From Acinetobacter vivianii (GTDB lineage Bacteria > Pseudomonadota > Gammaproteobacteria > Pseudomonadales > Moraxellaceae), in assembly GCF_014635885.1 (NCBI RefSeq), contig NZ_BMDR01000008.1:99302-163301 (forward strand): a stretch of DNA of 64,000 nt, in the 5' to 3' direction. This document shows positions 1 to 8,991 of this stretch, in pieces (positions within the stretch are counted from its first letter, which is position 1; each line of letters begins with the position of its first letter). The notes under the pieces are model-generated. The model searched no databases. It was not told where the DNA came from and worked only from the letters and a program-made list of their open reading frames with translations. The position numbers and the translations under genes are program-made.

Positions 1-2
1 AA

Positions 3-185
3 AATGCAGCCATCGTTTTTGCAGTGTTTAGTCTGGTGCTTTTGCCCGTCAGTATTTTCTGGATGTTATTTGGACGTGCTTTATTGGCAGGAAGCTTGAT
101 TGGAATTAAAGCCGATCATTTATATAAAGGATCGGCTGTGTTATTGCTGATTTGTATGTTACCAATGATCTTTCGTTTGTTTTAA
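3..185 (+). CDS. C-terminal end of a LysE/RhtB-like exporter (partial)
   Basis: The open frame runs in from the left edge and stops at 183-185, giving 60 residues. They form two hydrophobic helices separated by a short loop with a basic residue (the segment SIFWMLFGRALL and a terminal LLLICMLPMIFRLF). This pattern of a W-containing helix, a small-residue loop and a final hydrophobic helix matches the C-terminus of LysE/RhtB-type amino-acid exporters, but only the tail is visible, so the family call is tentative. The gene is convergent with the DedA gene, with only 13 bases between the stop codons. Confidence 0.5.
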   Translation, partial: NAAIVFAVFSLVLLPVSIFWMLFGRALLAGSLIGIKADHLYKGSAVLLLICMLPMIFRLF

Positions 186-198
186 ACCGAAATTTGAT

Positions 199-837
199 TT
201 ATTGGCCTTTGCGGTTACTCAGTTTTTGACGAATAAAACCAATCACGCCCGGTAACACACTAATAATAATAATACCGAAAATTAAGTGAGTGAAATTATC
301 CTTCACGATTGGCATGTTGCCAAATAAATAACCCAGTGTAATAAACGATGCAATCCAGCAGAATGCGCCAATCACGTTATAGGTCAGGAAATACTTATAG
401 TTCATGCTGCCTGCACCTGCAACGAATGGAGCAAAAGTACGGGCAAAGGGTACAAAACGGGCAAAAATAATCGTTTTACCGCCATGACGTTCAAAGAAAT
501 GCTGGGTCTTGATCAGATGTTGTTTATTGATAAAACGAGAATTGGTTTCAAAAACGCGTGGCCCAATGTAGCGACCAATGTGGTAATTTACGGTATCGCC
601 GAGTACCGCTGCGATAAATAATAAAATACCTAAAACCCATGGATCCATTGCACCTGTTGAAGCAGCCAACGCACCTGCTGCAAATAACAGACTGTCACCT
701 GGTAAAAATGGCATCACCACCAAACCAGTTTCAACAAAAATAATTAAAAATAAAATGGCATAAATCCACACGCCATAATTGGTAATAAATTCTAAAAGGT
801 GTTCGTCAACGTGCAGAATAAAATCAATGAGTTCCAT
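199..837 (-). CDS. DedA family membrane protein
   Basis: Inner-membrane protein of 212 residues, the usual DedA length. Seen: an N-terminal hydrophobic segment running into the E-x-G-...-P-F-L-P-G-D-S signature (E36, P46-D48), a membrane-embedded acidic D81, and the second signature F-A-R-F-V-P-F-A-R (R127, P130, R133) followed by G-A-G-S-M-N-Y. The family is known for undecaprenyl-phosphate or phosphatidylethanolamine flipping and proton-motive-force homeostasis; which activity this member has cannot be told from sequence. It is transcribed alone, divergent from the DoxX gene across a 234-base AT-rich gap. Confidence 0.92.
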   Translation of the reverse strand: MELIDFILHVDEHLLEFITNYGVWIYAILFLIIFVETGLVVMPFLPGDSLLFAAGALAASTGAMDPWVLGILLFIAAVLGDTVNYHIGRYIGPRVFETNSRFINKQHLIKTQHFFERHGGKTIIFARFVPFARTFAPFVAGAGSMNYKYFLTYNVIGAFCWIASFITLGYLFGNMPIVKDNFTHLIFGIIIISVLPGVIGFIRQKLSNRKGQ

Positions 838-1071
838 GAAAATGTTAACACTATAAATGTGGACTAAATCCTAGCAGTGCATCATTAGAATGTCAGTATA
901 AAAAGCTAATTAATTAGTAACTTTGCAAGGGAAACATTTGATCGGGAAGCTGATTTAATCTTTTTATTGTTGCAAATAAAGAACGATATGTTAACTAATA
1001 TGGTGTTTATTGCATAAACAAAGATACATAAACTGGCTACATGTTAAAAAACAAACAGTGTGGAACCAACC

Positions 1072-1488
1072 ATGTTTAATCCGAATGTTGTTGTAAAAAA
1101 TATCGTAACGCAATCTGGCGTAGCAAATGGTGTCATTTTAGTTGCACGTTTATTACTGGCTTATATTTTTCTTGTTGCTGGTTGGGGCAAGATTGTAGGT
1201 TATGCAGGTACTGCTGGCTATATGGAATCAATGGGCGTACCAGCTGCGTTACTTCCGCTGGTGATTCTGATGGAGTTCGGTGGTGGTCTGGCTTTACTGT
1301 TTGGCTTCCAGACACGTTTTGCATCGCTGGGCTTAGGTATCTTTAGCATTCTCACTGCATTTATTTTTCATAACGGTGCCGAAGATGCGATTAACTTTAT
1401 GAAGAACTTTGCGATGGCAGGTGGTTTCTTCGCGCTTATGTTGTATGGTGCAGGTCGTTTTAGCCTTGATCATCTGATTGAAAAATAA
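1072..1488 (+). CDS. DoxX family membrane protein
   Basis: A 138-residue, four-helix inner-membrane protein. The first helix carries RLLLAYIFLVAGWGKI, the DoxX signature around an early Arg and a Gly-Trp-Gly-Lys turn, and later helices hold EFGGGLALLFGF and the conserved HNGAEDAINFMKN loop. DoxX-type proteins are small quinone- or redox-associated membrane proteins of poorly defined role. I chose the ATG at 1072; an in-frame GTG at 1060 would add four residues (VEPT) but has no better ribosome site. It appears to be a single-gene unit. Confidence 0.85.
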   Translation: MFNPNVVVKNIVTQSGVANGVILVARLLLAYIFLVAGWGKIVGYAGTAGYMESMGVPAALLPLVILMEFGGGLALLFGFQTRFASLGLGIFSILTAFIFHNGAEDAINFMKNFAMAGGFFALMLYGAGRFSLDHLIEK

Positions 1489-1632
1489 CATTGCAATACA
1501 TTGCCCCGCTTTCATCAGTGGGGCTAAGCCTCTGTATGACTTACATGAATTACGCTTGATTACAAACTTAAGCCGACATGAGCGACTATTTCTGTTTAGA
1601 TCATAAGACTTTAGAACAAAACAGGAAATGAA

Positions 1633-2001
1633 ATGAAAAAAATCATCGCGAGTTGTGGGATTGTGGTTTTAGCGGGATTATCAACAGCGACTTGGGCAGG
1701 TAAAGATGACCATGTCATTGTGCAGGAGGCGGCGAAGAATGTCGTAACCGTCAGTCAGGTGGCAAAACTTGCTGATGAAACTGGCATTACATTGACAGGC
1801 CAGATCACTAAACATTTGAAAGGTGATCATTATGAGTTTAAAGACAAGAGCGGGACGATTGGTGTCGAAATTGATGATGATATCTGGCGTCAAGCAAACC
1901 TAAAAGTCGGTGATCATGTGCGTCTCGTCGGTGAAGTTGATACGCATCGTTATAAGCCAACTGATATCGAAGTTGTCAAAATTGAAAAACATGCCCATTA
2001 A
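1633..2001 (+). CDS. YgiW/YdeI (BOF) family periplasmic OB-fold stress protein
   Basis: A 122-residue secreted protein. Residues 1-22 form a signal peptide with an A-x-A-like cleavage site (TATWA before GKDD). The rest is a single OB-fold: V-A-K-L...I-T-L-T-G-Q-I followed by the G-D-H-Y-E-F-K-D-x-S-G-T-I-x-V-E-I-D-D-x-x-W core and a V-R-L-x-G-E-V-D strand, which is the bacterial OB-fold (BOF) signature of YgiW/YdeI proteins linked to peroxide, metal and acid stress tolerance. An AGGAAATGAA ribosome site precedes the ATG. The gene shares a bidirectional terminator with the convergent DUF445 gene. Confidence 0.85.
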   Translation: MKKIIASCGIVVLAGLSTATWAGKDDHVIVQEAAKNVVTVSQVAKLADETGITLTGQITKHLKGDHYEFKDKSGTIGVEIDDDIWRQANLKVGDHVRLVGEVDTHRYKPTDIEVVKIEKHAH

Positions 2002-2010
2002 TTAAAAAAA

Positions 2011-2032
2011 GGAAGCTGAAGCTTCCTTTTTT
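2011..2032. terminator. Bidirectional intrinsic terminator
   Basis: Stem GGAAGC / GCTTCC with a TGAA loop, preceded by seven A and followed by six T. It lies between the convergent YgiW-like and DUF445 genes and can stop transcription from both sides. Confidence 0.85.
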
Positions 2033-2049
2033 ATTGGGTATCATATTTT

Positions 2050-3288
2050 TTAAAGCATAAAGTGAATCTGCATTTCCCCGACAAGGAAACCAAGCACCGC
2101 ACCGACAATAATCAAAGACCATTCGTCTTCTTTAAAGGCTGGACGCAGCATTCCTTCGAATTCTTCGGGGCTTAGTTTCTGCATGCGCTCAACCAAGGTA
2201 TTGCGTACATTCATCGCGTCTTCAGCATAAGATTCAACGTAGCGCATGGTGTCTGGAAGCTGTTTTAAAATACGTTCAGCCACATCAGCTTTCAGGTTTT
2301 GATATTTCTCACCGCCGATTGCATAGACCACCAGTGGTCGAACAATACCTGCCTGTAAATCAATTTCCTGTTTGACCTGACGGCTTACCAGTTCAATGAC
2401 TTTGTCTGAATGTGTACCCGAAAATAGTTCTTCCATCATGTTGCGAGAGGTGAGTAACTGTTTTGAAATCAACGCAGCATAATCAGCCGCCACTTCATTC
2501 TGACGTTTAATGAATAAACCTTGCCACGTATAGCCCATGATCTTTTTCGGATATAACGGGCGGAACATCATTTGCAGGGCCATCCAGTCACTAAAGAAAC
2601 CGACGAAGCCGCCAAACATCGGCAACATCCACGGATATTTACCTTGCGTGACGATCCAGCACAGCATTTGCACCACACCAATCGCGAAACCAAATACAAA
2701 ACCGACATTACTAAAGAATTTGAATTCCTGTTTGCCGACTTTTTTAAAGATTTCATTCAGAAGACGCTTATCTTTGAGCAGGTTGTTAACCACCATATGC
2801 TTGATATCGAAGTACTTGGCAACATCCTTCTGTACTTCACTCATAATGTGTTCAACAATTTCAGGGGCTTTGGCCTGAACCCGCTTAATCAGTCTTTGGC
2901 GGGCAAACTCTGGCATGCCTTCCCATAAACCGGGCTGATATTGCTGTGCGACTTCACGAGTAATATCCTCGGCAGCCGCCATTAACGGTTTTTCAATTTC
3001 CTGTGCAATACGTTTGGGGTCGAGTCTGGCAAAGATTTCTTCAGGTTTGATGAGCTTGGAGGTCATTAGCTCAACGGCTGTGGTCGCCATTTTTTCAGCT
3101 TTGCGTGGCACAATCCCTTGCCATCCGAGTGGAAGTCCAAATAATCTCAACCCTTTAAATTCGAGGGGAGAAAACATCATTTGAATCGCAATGACTTTGG
3201 TCACATAACCAATAAAGCCGCTGATAAATGGAATGGAAATATATAGCCAGAAATTTTGGTGAAAATCCGCAATCATTTCTTGAAACAT
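2050..3288 (-). CDS. DUF445 family membrane protein
   Basis: A 412-residue protein with hydrophobic segments near the N-terminus (about residues 14-34), in the middle (about 196-230, two helices) and at the extreme C-terminus (about 391-410), the rest being soluble and helical. The N-terminal G-x-x-G-Y-x-T-K-x-x-A-I-x-M-M-F-x-P and the repeated mid-protein motif G-F-x-S-D-W-M-A-L-Q-M-M-F-R-P-L are typical of DUF445 (YheB/YjiN-like) proteins, whose function is unknown. The ATG is preceded by GAAGGA at good spacing. Monocistronic, on the opposite strand to guaA with a 431-base divergent gap. Confidence 0.88.
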   Translation of the reverse strand: MFQEMIADFHQNFWLYISIPFISGFIGYVTKVIAIQMMFSPLEFKGLRLFGLPLGWQGIVPRKAEKMATTAVELMTSKLIKPEEIFARLDPKRIAQEIEKPLMAAAEDITREVAQQYQPGLWEGMPEFARQRLIKRVQAKAPEIVEHIMSEVQKDVAKYFDIKHMVVNNLLKDKRLLNEIFKKVGKQEFKFFSNVGFVFGFAIGVVQMLCWIVTQGKYPWMLPMFGGFVGFFSDWMALQMMFRPLYPKKIMGYTWQGLFIKRQNEVAADYAALISKQLLTSRNMMEELFSGTHSDKVIELVSRQVKQEIDLQAGIVRPLVVYAIGGEKYQNLKADVAERILKQLPDTMRYVESYAEDAMNVRNTLVERMQKLSPEEFEGMLRPAFKEDEWSLIIVGAVLGFLVGEMQIHFML

Positions 3289-3719
3289 TATTTTATTGGT
3301 CCTTCAAGTCCTAATTGTTGCTCGTGGTCGGGCAAGCGCTAGATGATAGTAAAATATTTTAGGACATTGGTGATCTACCAAGACCTTGAGATGCTGTATT
3401 ACCTTTTTATTTTTCCTTTAATTAAGGACATCACAATCGCATAAAAAGGCAACGATGCTGTCGATTGAATACCTTTCCATGGTAATCCCTATTTCGAGCC
3501 ATCATCTTAGCACCAATTTTTGTTTTGTGTTGAGCAGAATCGGTGAGTTTTGTTGATTTAAATCGCTTAAATAAGTGGCTTGTGGAGAAATTTTAGTTTA
3601 AATATCAGGGCTGATGGCAAGGCCAGATTAAAATGCAAGATAGATGATGAATTGCGGTGCGTCAAAGCGTGAAAAATGTTAGAATGTGGCGCTTAATTCA
3701 TTTGCCTTTAAGATGAACC
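3289..3719. other. Long divergent intergenic region between DUF445 gene and guaA
   Basis: 431 bases without a credible gene. The right end holds the guaA promoter region (see the extended -10 element). A small inverted repeat, TTGGT / ACCAA with a five-base loop (3367-3381), lies near the left side. I see no RNA gene or other structure. Confidence 0.5.
3677..3685 (+). promoter_or_regulatory. Extended -10 promoter element of guaA
   Basis: TGT followed by TAGAAT (an extended -10) sits 34 bases before the guaA start and is followed by a G/C-rich stretch (GTGGCGC) at the probable start site, the type of discriminator found in growth-rate-responsive promoters. No good -35 hexamer is at standard distance, which fits an extended -10 promoter. 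Position only, not experimentally known. Confidence 0.5.
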
Positions 3720-5288
3720 ATGACGACCAATACTCAAATTACTGAAGATCGTATCCTTATTCTGGATTTCGGCTCTCAATATAGCCAGCTCATTGCACGT
3801 CGTGTACGTGAAGCAGGTGTCTATTCTGAAATGTATGCATTCGATATGTCTGAAGAAGACATTCGTGCGTTTAATCCGAACGGGATTATTTTATCAGGTG
3901 GCCCTGAGAGCGTACATGAAGAAGGAAGCCCACGCGCACCGCAAGTTGTATTTGAACTTGGTGTACCAGTGTTGGGTATTTGCTATGGTTTACAAACCAT
4001 GTCTGAACAGCTTGGCGGTAAAGTAGAGCCGGGTACAGTACATGAGTTTGGTTATGCAGAAGTTGATATTCTGGTACGTGACAATCTGATTGGTAACTTG
4101 CAAGATCGCGAGAACCAGCTTCACGTATGGATGAGTCATGGCGATAAAGTAAGTGCGATTCCAGAAGGTTTCCAGGTTACTGCAAGCACCCCAAGCTGCC
4201 CATTTGCTGCGGTGAGTGATGAAACTCGTCGTTTCTATGGCGTACAGTTCCATCCAGAAGTAACACACACTGCCAAAGGCGCTGAGTTACTGTCTAACTT
4301 TGTACACAAGATTTGTGGTTGCCGTGGTCTGTGGACACCTGAACACATCATCGATTTACGTGTAGAACAGTTACGCGCACAAATTGGTGATGAAAAAGTT
4401 CTATTAGGTTTATCTGGTGGTGTGGATTCATCAGTCGTTGCTGCGTTATTACACAAAGCGATTGGCGACCAGTTAACGTGCGTATTTGTAGACAATGGTT
4501 TACTTCGTTTAAACGAAGGTGATCAAGTGATGCAAATGTTTGCAGACAACATGGGTATCCGTGTGATCCGTGCAGATGCTGAACAACGTTTCTTGTCTGC
4601 ATTGGCGGGTGAAGTTGATCCTGAGAAAAAACGTAAAATCATTGGTCGTGAATTTATCGAAGTATTTGCAGAAGAAGCACGTAAACTTGATGGCGTGAAA
4701 TTCTTGGCACAAGGTACGATTTACCCAGACGTGATCGAATCTGCTGCAAGCAAACAAGGTAAGGCGCACGTGATCAAATCACATCACAACGTGGGTGGTT
4801 TACCAGAAGACCTAGCGTTTGATCTGGTTGAGCCATTACGTGACTTGTTCAAAGATGAAGTACGTAAATTAGGTACAACACTTGGTTTACCGCACAGCAT
4901 GATTTACCGTCATCCATTCCCAGGTCCAGGTTTGGGCGTGCGTATCTTGGGTGAAGTGAAAAAAGAATATGCTGATATTCTTCGTCTTGCTGATGACATC
5001 TTTATGCAAGAACTTCGTGACAGCGGCTGGTACGACAAAACTGCACAAGCATTTGCAGTATTCCAACCTGTGAAATCAGTAGGTGTTGTCGGTGATGGTC
5101 GTCGTTATGCATGGGTGATTGCACTTCGTGCGGTTGAAACAGTTGACTTTATGACAGCGCGTTTTGCTCACTTGCCATACGAATTGGTTGATAAAATCTC
5201 AACCCGTATCATGAACGAAATTAAAGATGTTTCACGTGTTGTATATGACGTGTCATCTAAACCACCAGCAACGATTGAGTGGGAATAA
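3720..5288 (+). CDS. guaA: GMP synthase (glutamine-hydrolysing)
   Basis: Converts XMP to GMP with glutamine as nitrogen donor, the last step of guanine nucleotide synthesis. At 522 residues it is full length. The N-terminal class I glutamine amidotransferase domain has the nucleophile C88 in G-I-C-Y-G and the catalytic His in V-Q-F-H-P-E-V; the ATP pyrophosphatase domain has the loop S232-G-G-V-D-S; the C-terminal dimerisation domain ends in the typical K-P-P-A-T-I-E-W-E. It ends in a strong terminator before the adenylyltransferase gene. Confidence 0.98.
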   Translation: MTTNTQITEDRILILDFGSQYSQLIARRVREAGVYSEMYAFDMSEEDIRAFNPNGIILSGGPESVHEEGSPRAPQVVFELGVPVLGICYGLQTMSEQLGGKVEPGTVHEFGYAEVDILVRDNLIGNLQDRENQLHVWMSHGDKVSAIPEGFQVTASTPSCPFAAVSDETRRFYGVQFHPEVTHTAKGAELLSNFVHKICGCRGLWTPEHIIDLRVEQLRAQIGDEKVLLGLSGGVDSSVVAALLHKAIGDQLTCVFVDNGLLRLNEGDQVMQMFADNMGIRVIRADAEQRFLSALAGEVDPEKKRKIIGREFIEVFAEEARKLDGVKFLAQGTIYPDVIESAASKQGKAHVIKSHHNVGGLPEDLAFDLVEPLRDLFKDEVRKLGTTLGLPHSMIYRHPFPGPGLGVRILGEVKKEYADILRLADDIFMQELRDSGWYDKTAQAFAVFQPVKSVGVVGDGRRYAWVIALRAVETVDFMTARFAHLPYELVDKISTRIMNEIKDVSRVVYDVSSKPPATIEWE

Positions 5289-5297
5289 TGAAATGAA

Positions 5298-5325
5298 AAG
5301 GCAGGATTAAATCCTGCCTTTTTTT
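5298..5325 (+). terminator. Intrinsic terminator after guaA
   Basis: Perfect ten-base stem AAGGCAGGAT / ATCCTGCCTT with a three-base loop, continuing into a T tract. It separates guaA from the following nucleotidyltransferase, whose start lies only 33 bases beyond. Confidence 0.9.
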
Positions 5326-5358
5326 ATGTCAGTTGCTCGGCTGTTCAGGAGATTGAAA

Positions 5359-6150
5359 ATGTCAGAAAAATTTCAGCTTCAGCAGTTACAAGAATATTTA
5401 CATGCTCTATTTGCAGAAGCATTATTTGCGATTTACTTGTATGGTTCGGCTGTTGATGGCGGCTTAGGCCCGGAAAGTGATCTGGATCTTCTGGTCGTTG
5501 TGACTCAACCTCTGACACACGTTCAGCGACAGCAGCTTGCACAAGCCTTATTAACGCTTTCACATCCAATTGGTGGATTGCAACGAGCACTTGAAGTAAC
5601 TGTCTTGCTCAAAGAAGAAGTGATTTCAGGCAGATATCCTTTAAATTATGAATTACAGTTTGGGGAATGGTTGCGTGAGGAACTCGTCGATGGAGGTGAG
5701 TTGTCAGCACAAAATGATCCAGACATCAGTATCTTGTTAAAGAAAGCGCACATGCATCACCGAACGTTATTTGGGCCTGATTTAACAAGTTGGTCAGATG
5801 AGATTCCAGGTCAGCAACTTTGGCAAGCGATGGCAGGCCTTTATCCATCAATAGTGGCACATTGGGATGAAGATGGTGATGAACGTAACCAGATTTTAAC
5901 CTTATGCCGAATCTATTTTAGTTTGAGTCTGGGGGAGATTGTTTCTAAGTCGCATGCGGCCCAATGGGTGATCGCTCAACTCGAGGAAAAAGATCAGCCT
6001 GTTTTACAACGAATGGTGCAAGAGTATAAAGGCGAGATGACAAAACAGGACTGGCCAAGTCAGCATCAAGCGTTACAGCCTATCGTTGATTTTCTGAGTC
6101 AGCACATAGAGACTCTTTTTGATAAAAAGGGCCTGAAAATAAAACAATAA
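5359..6150 (+). CDS. Aminoglycoside 3''-nucleotidyltransferase, ANT(3'')-II type
   Basis: A 263-residue chromosomal enzyme of the AadA/ANT(3'')-II family, which adenylylates streptomycin and spectinomycin. The nucleotidyltransferase signature is intact: G29-S30 in YGSAVDGGLG, S40-D41-L-D43 as metal ligands, and E79 in R-A-L-E-V-T as the third acidic residue. The C-terminal helical domain typical of AadA follows. The start is the ATG at 5359, which has AGGAG at good spacing; an upstream in-frame start is unlikely. The length and the lack of any integron or transposon nearby point to the intrinsic Acinetobacter form rather than an acquired aadA cassette. Substrate range is inferred, not shown. 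Confidence 0.9.
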   Translation: MSEKFQLQQLQEYLHALFAEALFAIYLYGSAVDGGLGPESDLDLLVVVTQPLTHVQRQQLAQALLTLSHPIGGLQRALEVTVLLKEEVISGRYPLNYELQFGEWLREELVDGGELSAQNDPDISILLKKAHMHHRTLFGPDLTSWSDEIPGQQLWQAMAGLYPSIVAHWDEDGDERNQILTLCRIYFSLSLGEIVSKSHAAQWVIAQLEEKDQPVLQRMVQEYKGEMTKQDWPSQHQALQPIVDFLSQHIETLFDKKGLKIKQ

Positions 6151-6266
6151 AGGATATTTTTCAGGTCGTTTCAGGAATAAGACTGAGTATTGCAATAACA
6201 GACTATTCAAATTGGCTTGCTTAGACCTAATATCTGTCTTAAATAAAACCCGCTTTGGGGGTGTGT

Positions 6267-7196
6267 TTGAATCAGATTATAGAAATGCAGACCTATATTG
6301 CTGTCATTGAAGCAGGAAGCATTACCAATGCTGCAAAGCGTTTAGGTATTACAAAATCTGTCGTGAGCCAGCGGATTCAACAACTCGAACAACGTTTGGC
6401 TACGGCACTTATTCATCGTGGCAGAACCATGCAATGTACAGATGCGGGACAGGAGTTTTATCAGCAGTCCATCAAGATTTTAGCTGAGCTCAGTCATCTC
6501 GAAGAGTCAATCAGCGCTCACCATGATCATTTAAGAGGTAACTTCCGCTTATCTGTACCTCAGGGGTTTAGCATTCGGTATCTGGCTGCTGATCTGGCAG
6601 AATTCATGAAAATGTATCCTGATCTGAAACTGGATATAGAGTCGTCTGATTATTTTGTGAATTTGAATAATGGAAATTATGATGTGGCCATTCGTATGGG
6701 AGAGTTGCCTGACTCTAACTTGATCAGCCAAACCATTGCTGAAAATCGTCATTATATTTGTGCGAGCCCAGATTATTTACAGACCCATGGTACTCCAACA
6801 CATCCAAATGAGCTTTTCCGTCATCGAGGTTTGCTTTACTTGCCGCGTGAACCTCATGGGATGTGGCAATTGCCCGTAGATGGGGAAAGGGCGTTTTTCC
6901 GGATTTCTCCTTATATGCGGAGTGACAGTGGACATCAATTACTTGAGGCCGCAAAACTGGGGTTAGGGATAGCGATTTTGCCCGGTTTTTTGGCAGCTGA
7001 TGCAATCTGCCAGCAACAACTCAAAGTCATCTTGCCCGCATTTTCTCCATCGGGAGGCAATATATCCGTCGTTTATCGCGTATCAAATCGGGCTTCACCA
7101 AAGATTCAGGCTCTGGTTCAATTTCTATCAAAAAAAATCGGGCATACCCCAAGTTGGGATATCGCCATTCAAAAAAACCTACAGCAGTCGGTTTAA
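6267..7196 (+). CDS. LysR family transcriptional regulator
   Basis: About 309 residues. An N-terminal winged helix-turn-helix (S-I-T-N-A-A-K-R-L-G-I-T-K-S-V-V-S at about 17-33) is followed by a LysR substrate-binding domain. I chose TTG at 6267, giving MNQIIEMQTYIAVIEAGS, the usual LysR opening, with a GGGGG ribosome site; GTG 6261 or the ATG at 6285 are alternatives. It precedes the aldehyde dehydrogenase gene in the same direction with about 300 bases between, so it may regulate that gene or the larger island, but it is not divergent from any target and its ligand is unknown. Confidence 0.85.
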   Translation: MNQIIEMQTYIAVIEAGSITNAAKRLGITKSVVSQRIQQLEQRLATALIHRGRTMQCTDAGQEFYQQSIKILAELSHLEESISAHHDHLRGNFRLSVPQGFSIRYLAADLAEFMKMYPDLKLDIESSDYFVNLNNGNYDVAIRMGELPDSNLISQTIAENRHYICASPDYLQTHGTPTHPNELFRHRGLLYLPREPHGMWQLPVDGERAFFRISPYMRSDSGHQLLEAAKLGLGIAILPGFLAADAICQQQLKVILPAFSPSGGNISVVYRVSNRASPKIQALVQFLSKKIGHTPSWDIAIQKNLQQSV

Positions 7197-7492
7197 GTGA
7201 TCGTTCGAAAAAAACGAATCCAGCTTTTGTTGATTGTGGTCTAGTGGATAAAAAACTTCATTTGTTAGGGTATTTTTCTCTCTTTGAAATCGACCTGCTT
7301 ATCAGTTGACGTCAGAGAAGATTGGGATTTCAGTTGTCAGATTTTACCGAATCAATGCAATGACTCATCCTGTGGCTCATAAAGTCCCTGAGCTGAAGCT
7401 AGTCAGAAGGCAGAGTTAAGTACGGTAAAAATAAGAATATTAGATGGAATATCTAAGCTGATCCTCTCTTGTTTTCATTTTAGGATGTACAA

Positions 7493-8950
7493 ATGGATAG
7501 ACTCGCGAAGAACTGGATTAATGGTGAATGGATTGACTCTCAACAGTACGTACAGTCCATCAATCCTGCAACATATGAAGTAATTGGGCAGTATGCAGAT
7601 GTCACTACAGAACAGGTAGAACAAGCCATTTCTGCTGCTAAAACCGTATTTAAGAAGTCAGGCTGGAAGCGTGATCGTCATTTGAGAGCAAAAGTCCTGA
7701 ATGAGATGGCAGATGCGTTTGAGCGATATGCTGATGAGCTGATTGAGATTCTTGCAACTGAAAATGGAAAAATTAAGCCTGAAGCAACTTTTGAAGTCAC
7801 GATGATTCCTGCCAAGTTACGTTACTATGCTGCTGTGACGTTGACAGAGTATGGACGCGCACTGGAACCCAAGCCAGGAAGCTACTCAATGGTTTTACGT
7901 GAACCGATGGGGGTAGCAGGTATTATTGTGCCGTGGAATTCTCCTGTTGTGTTGATGGTTCGTTCACTCGCGCCAGCTTTAGCCGCAGGGGTGACAGCGG
8001 TCATTAAGATGCCTGGTCAAACTGCCCAAACAAATGCACTCATTGCCCGAATTTTTTCGGAACTACCCGCTCTGCCAAAAGGGGTGATTCATTTATTTAG
8101 TGAATCTAAAAATCTTGGAGCTCGCCTGCTGATTGACTCGCCAGATGTCCCTGTGATCAGTTTTACAGGGAGTACCGCAACAGGCAAGACCATTTCAGCA
8201 GCAGGTGCCCAACATTTGAAGAGGTTTGGTCTGGAATTAGGCGGTAAAACTCCAATGATCGTATTCAAGGATGCAGATCTGGATCTGGTTTTGCCGAAGC
8301 TAGAAAAAGCAGTGACGATTTTTGCAGGACAATTTTGTATGACAGGTTCACGTTTGCTGGTACAGCGTGAAATTGCAGAGGAGTTGAAACAAAAACTGGC
8401 GCAACGTTTAAGTGCAGTCAGCGTTGGCCCAGCCACCGATCCAAACAGTGATATGGGGCCATTAATCGATAAGAATAATGTGGAACGCGTGAATGCCACT
8501 GTCGAAAAGGCGATTGCGGAAGGCGCTAAAGTGATTGTTCGTGGTGGGCCAGTCACGGAAGGTGAATTGGCAAAAGGTGCTTTTTATCGTCCTACCTTCC
8601 TAGAAGTGCATGACAATTCACTTCAAATTATTCAGGAAGAAACCTTTGGCCCTGTTTTGACTGTACAGGTATTTGATACCGAAGAGGAAGCGATTGAGCT
8701 GGCAAATGACAATCAATATGGATTAGCTGCGTCGGTCTGGAGTCGAGATGTTAATTTGCCATTGCGAGTGGCGGCTGAACTTGAAGCTGGAACCGTTTGG
8801 ATTAACGACTGGGCTGTCGTTTATGACGAGTTTGAAGAAGGTGGTTTTAAAAATTCGGGCTTAGGACGAATGAATGGAATGGCTGCGATGGATGATTTTA
8901 TTGAGTACAAACATATCACCATTTCAACAGGCATCACTGGATCTGAATAA
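7493..8950 (+). CDS. NAD(P)-dependent aldehyde dehydrogenase
   Basis: A 485-residue member of the aldehyde dehydrogenase superfamily. Visible: the P-W-N-S-P substrate/cofactor turn, F-T-G-S-T-A-T-G-K of the cofactor site, the general base E248 in L-E-L-G-G-K, and the nucleophile C282 in G-Q-F-C-M-T-G. The C-terminal N-S-G-L-G-R-M-N-G oligomerisation segment is complete. It lies at the left edge of the gentisate cluster, which suggests oxidation of an aromatic aldehyde, possibly a hydroxybenzaldehyde, to the acid; that is inference from position. It is separated from the gentisate genes by a LysR gene on the other strand, so it is a separate transcript. Confidence 0.88.
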   Translation: MDRLAKNWINGEWIDSQQYVQSINPATYEVIGQYADVTTEQVEQAISAAKTVFKKSGWKRDRHLRAKVLNEMADAFERYADELIEILATENGKIKPEATFEVTMIPAKLRYYAAVTLTEYGRALEPKPGSYSMVLREPMGVAGIIVPWNSPVVLMVRSLAPALAAGVTAVIKMPGQTAQTNALIARIFSELPALPKGVIHLFSESKNLGARLLIDSPDVPVISFTGSTATGKTISAAGAQHLKRFGLELGGKTPMIVFKDADLDLVLPKLEKAVTIFAGQFCMTGSRLLVQREIAEELKQKLAQRLSAVSVGPATDPNSDMGPLIDKNNVERVNATVEKAIAEGAKVIVRGGPVTEGELAKGAFYRPTFLEVHDNSLQIIQEETFGPVLTVQVFDTEEEAIELANDNQYGLAASVWSRDVNLPLRVAAELEAGTVWINDWAVVYDEFEEGGFKNSGLGRMNGMAAMDDFIEYKHITISTGITGSE

Positions 8951-8991
8951 AGTGTGAGGGGGACGGCTAGCGTCTGCCTGATGCGCTTTAT

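Noticed and set aside
2537..2928. Open frames of 113 and 118 codons on the plus strand inside the DUF445 gene
   Set aside because: Opposite-strand shadows of a well-conserved gene, with low-complexity composition and no family resemblance.
8089..8556. 155-codon minus-strand open frame within the aldehyde dehydrogenase gene
   Set aside because: Antisense shadow over the conserved catalytic region; composition rich in Ser/Pro/Thr typical of complement frames.
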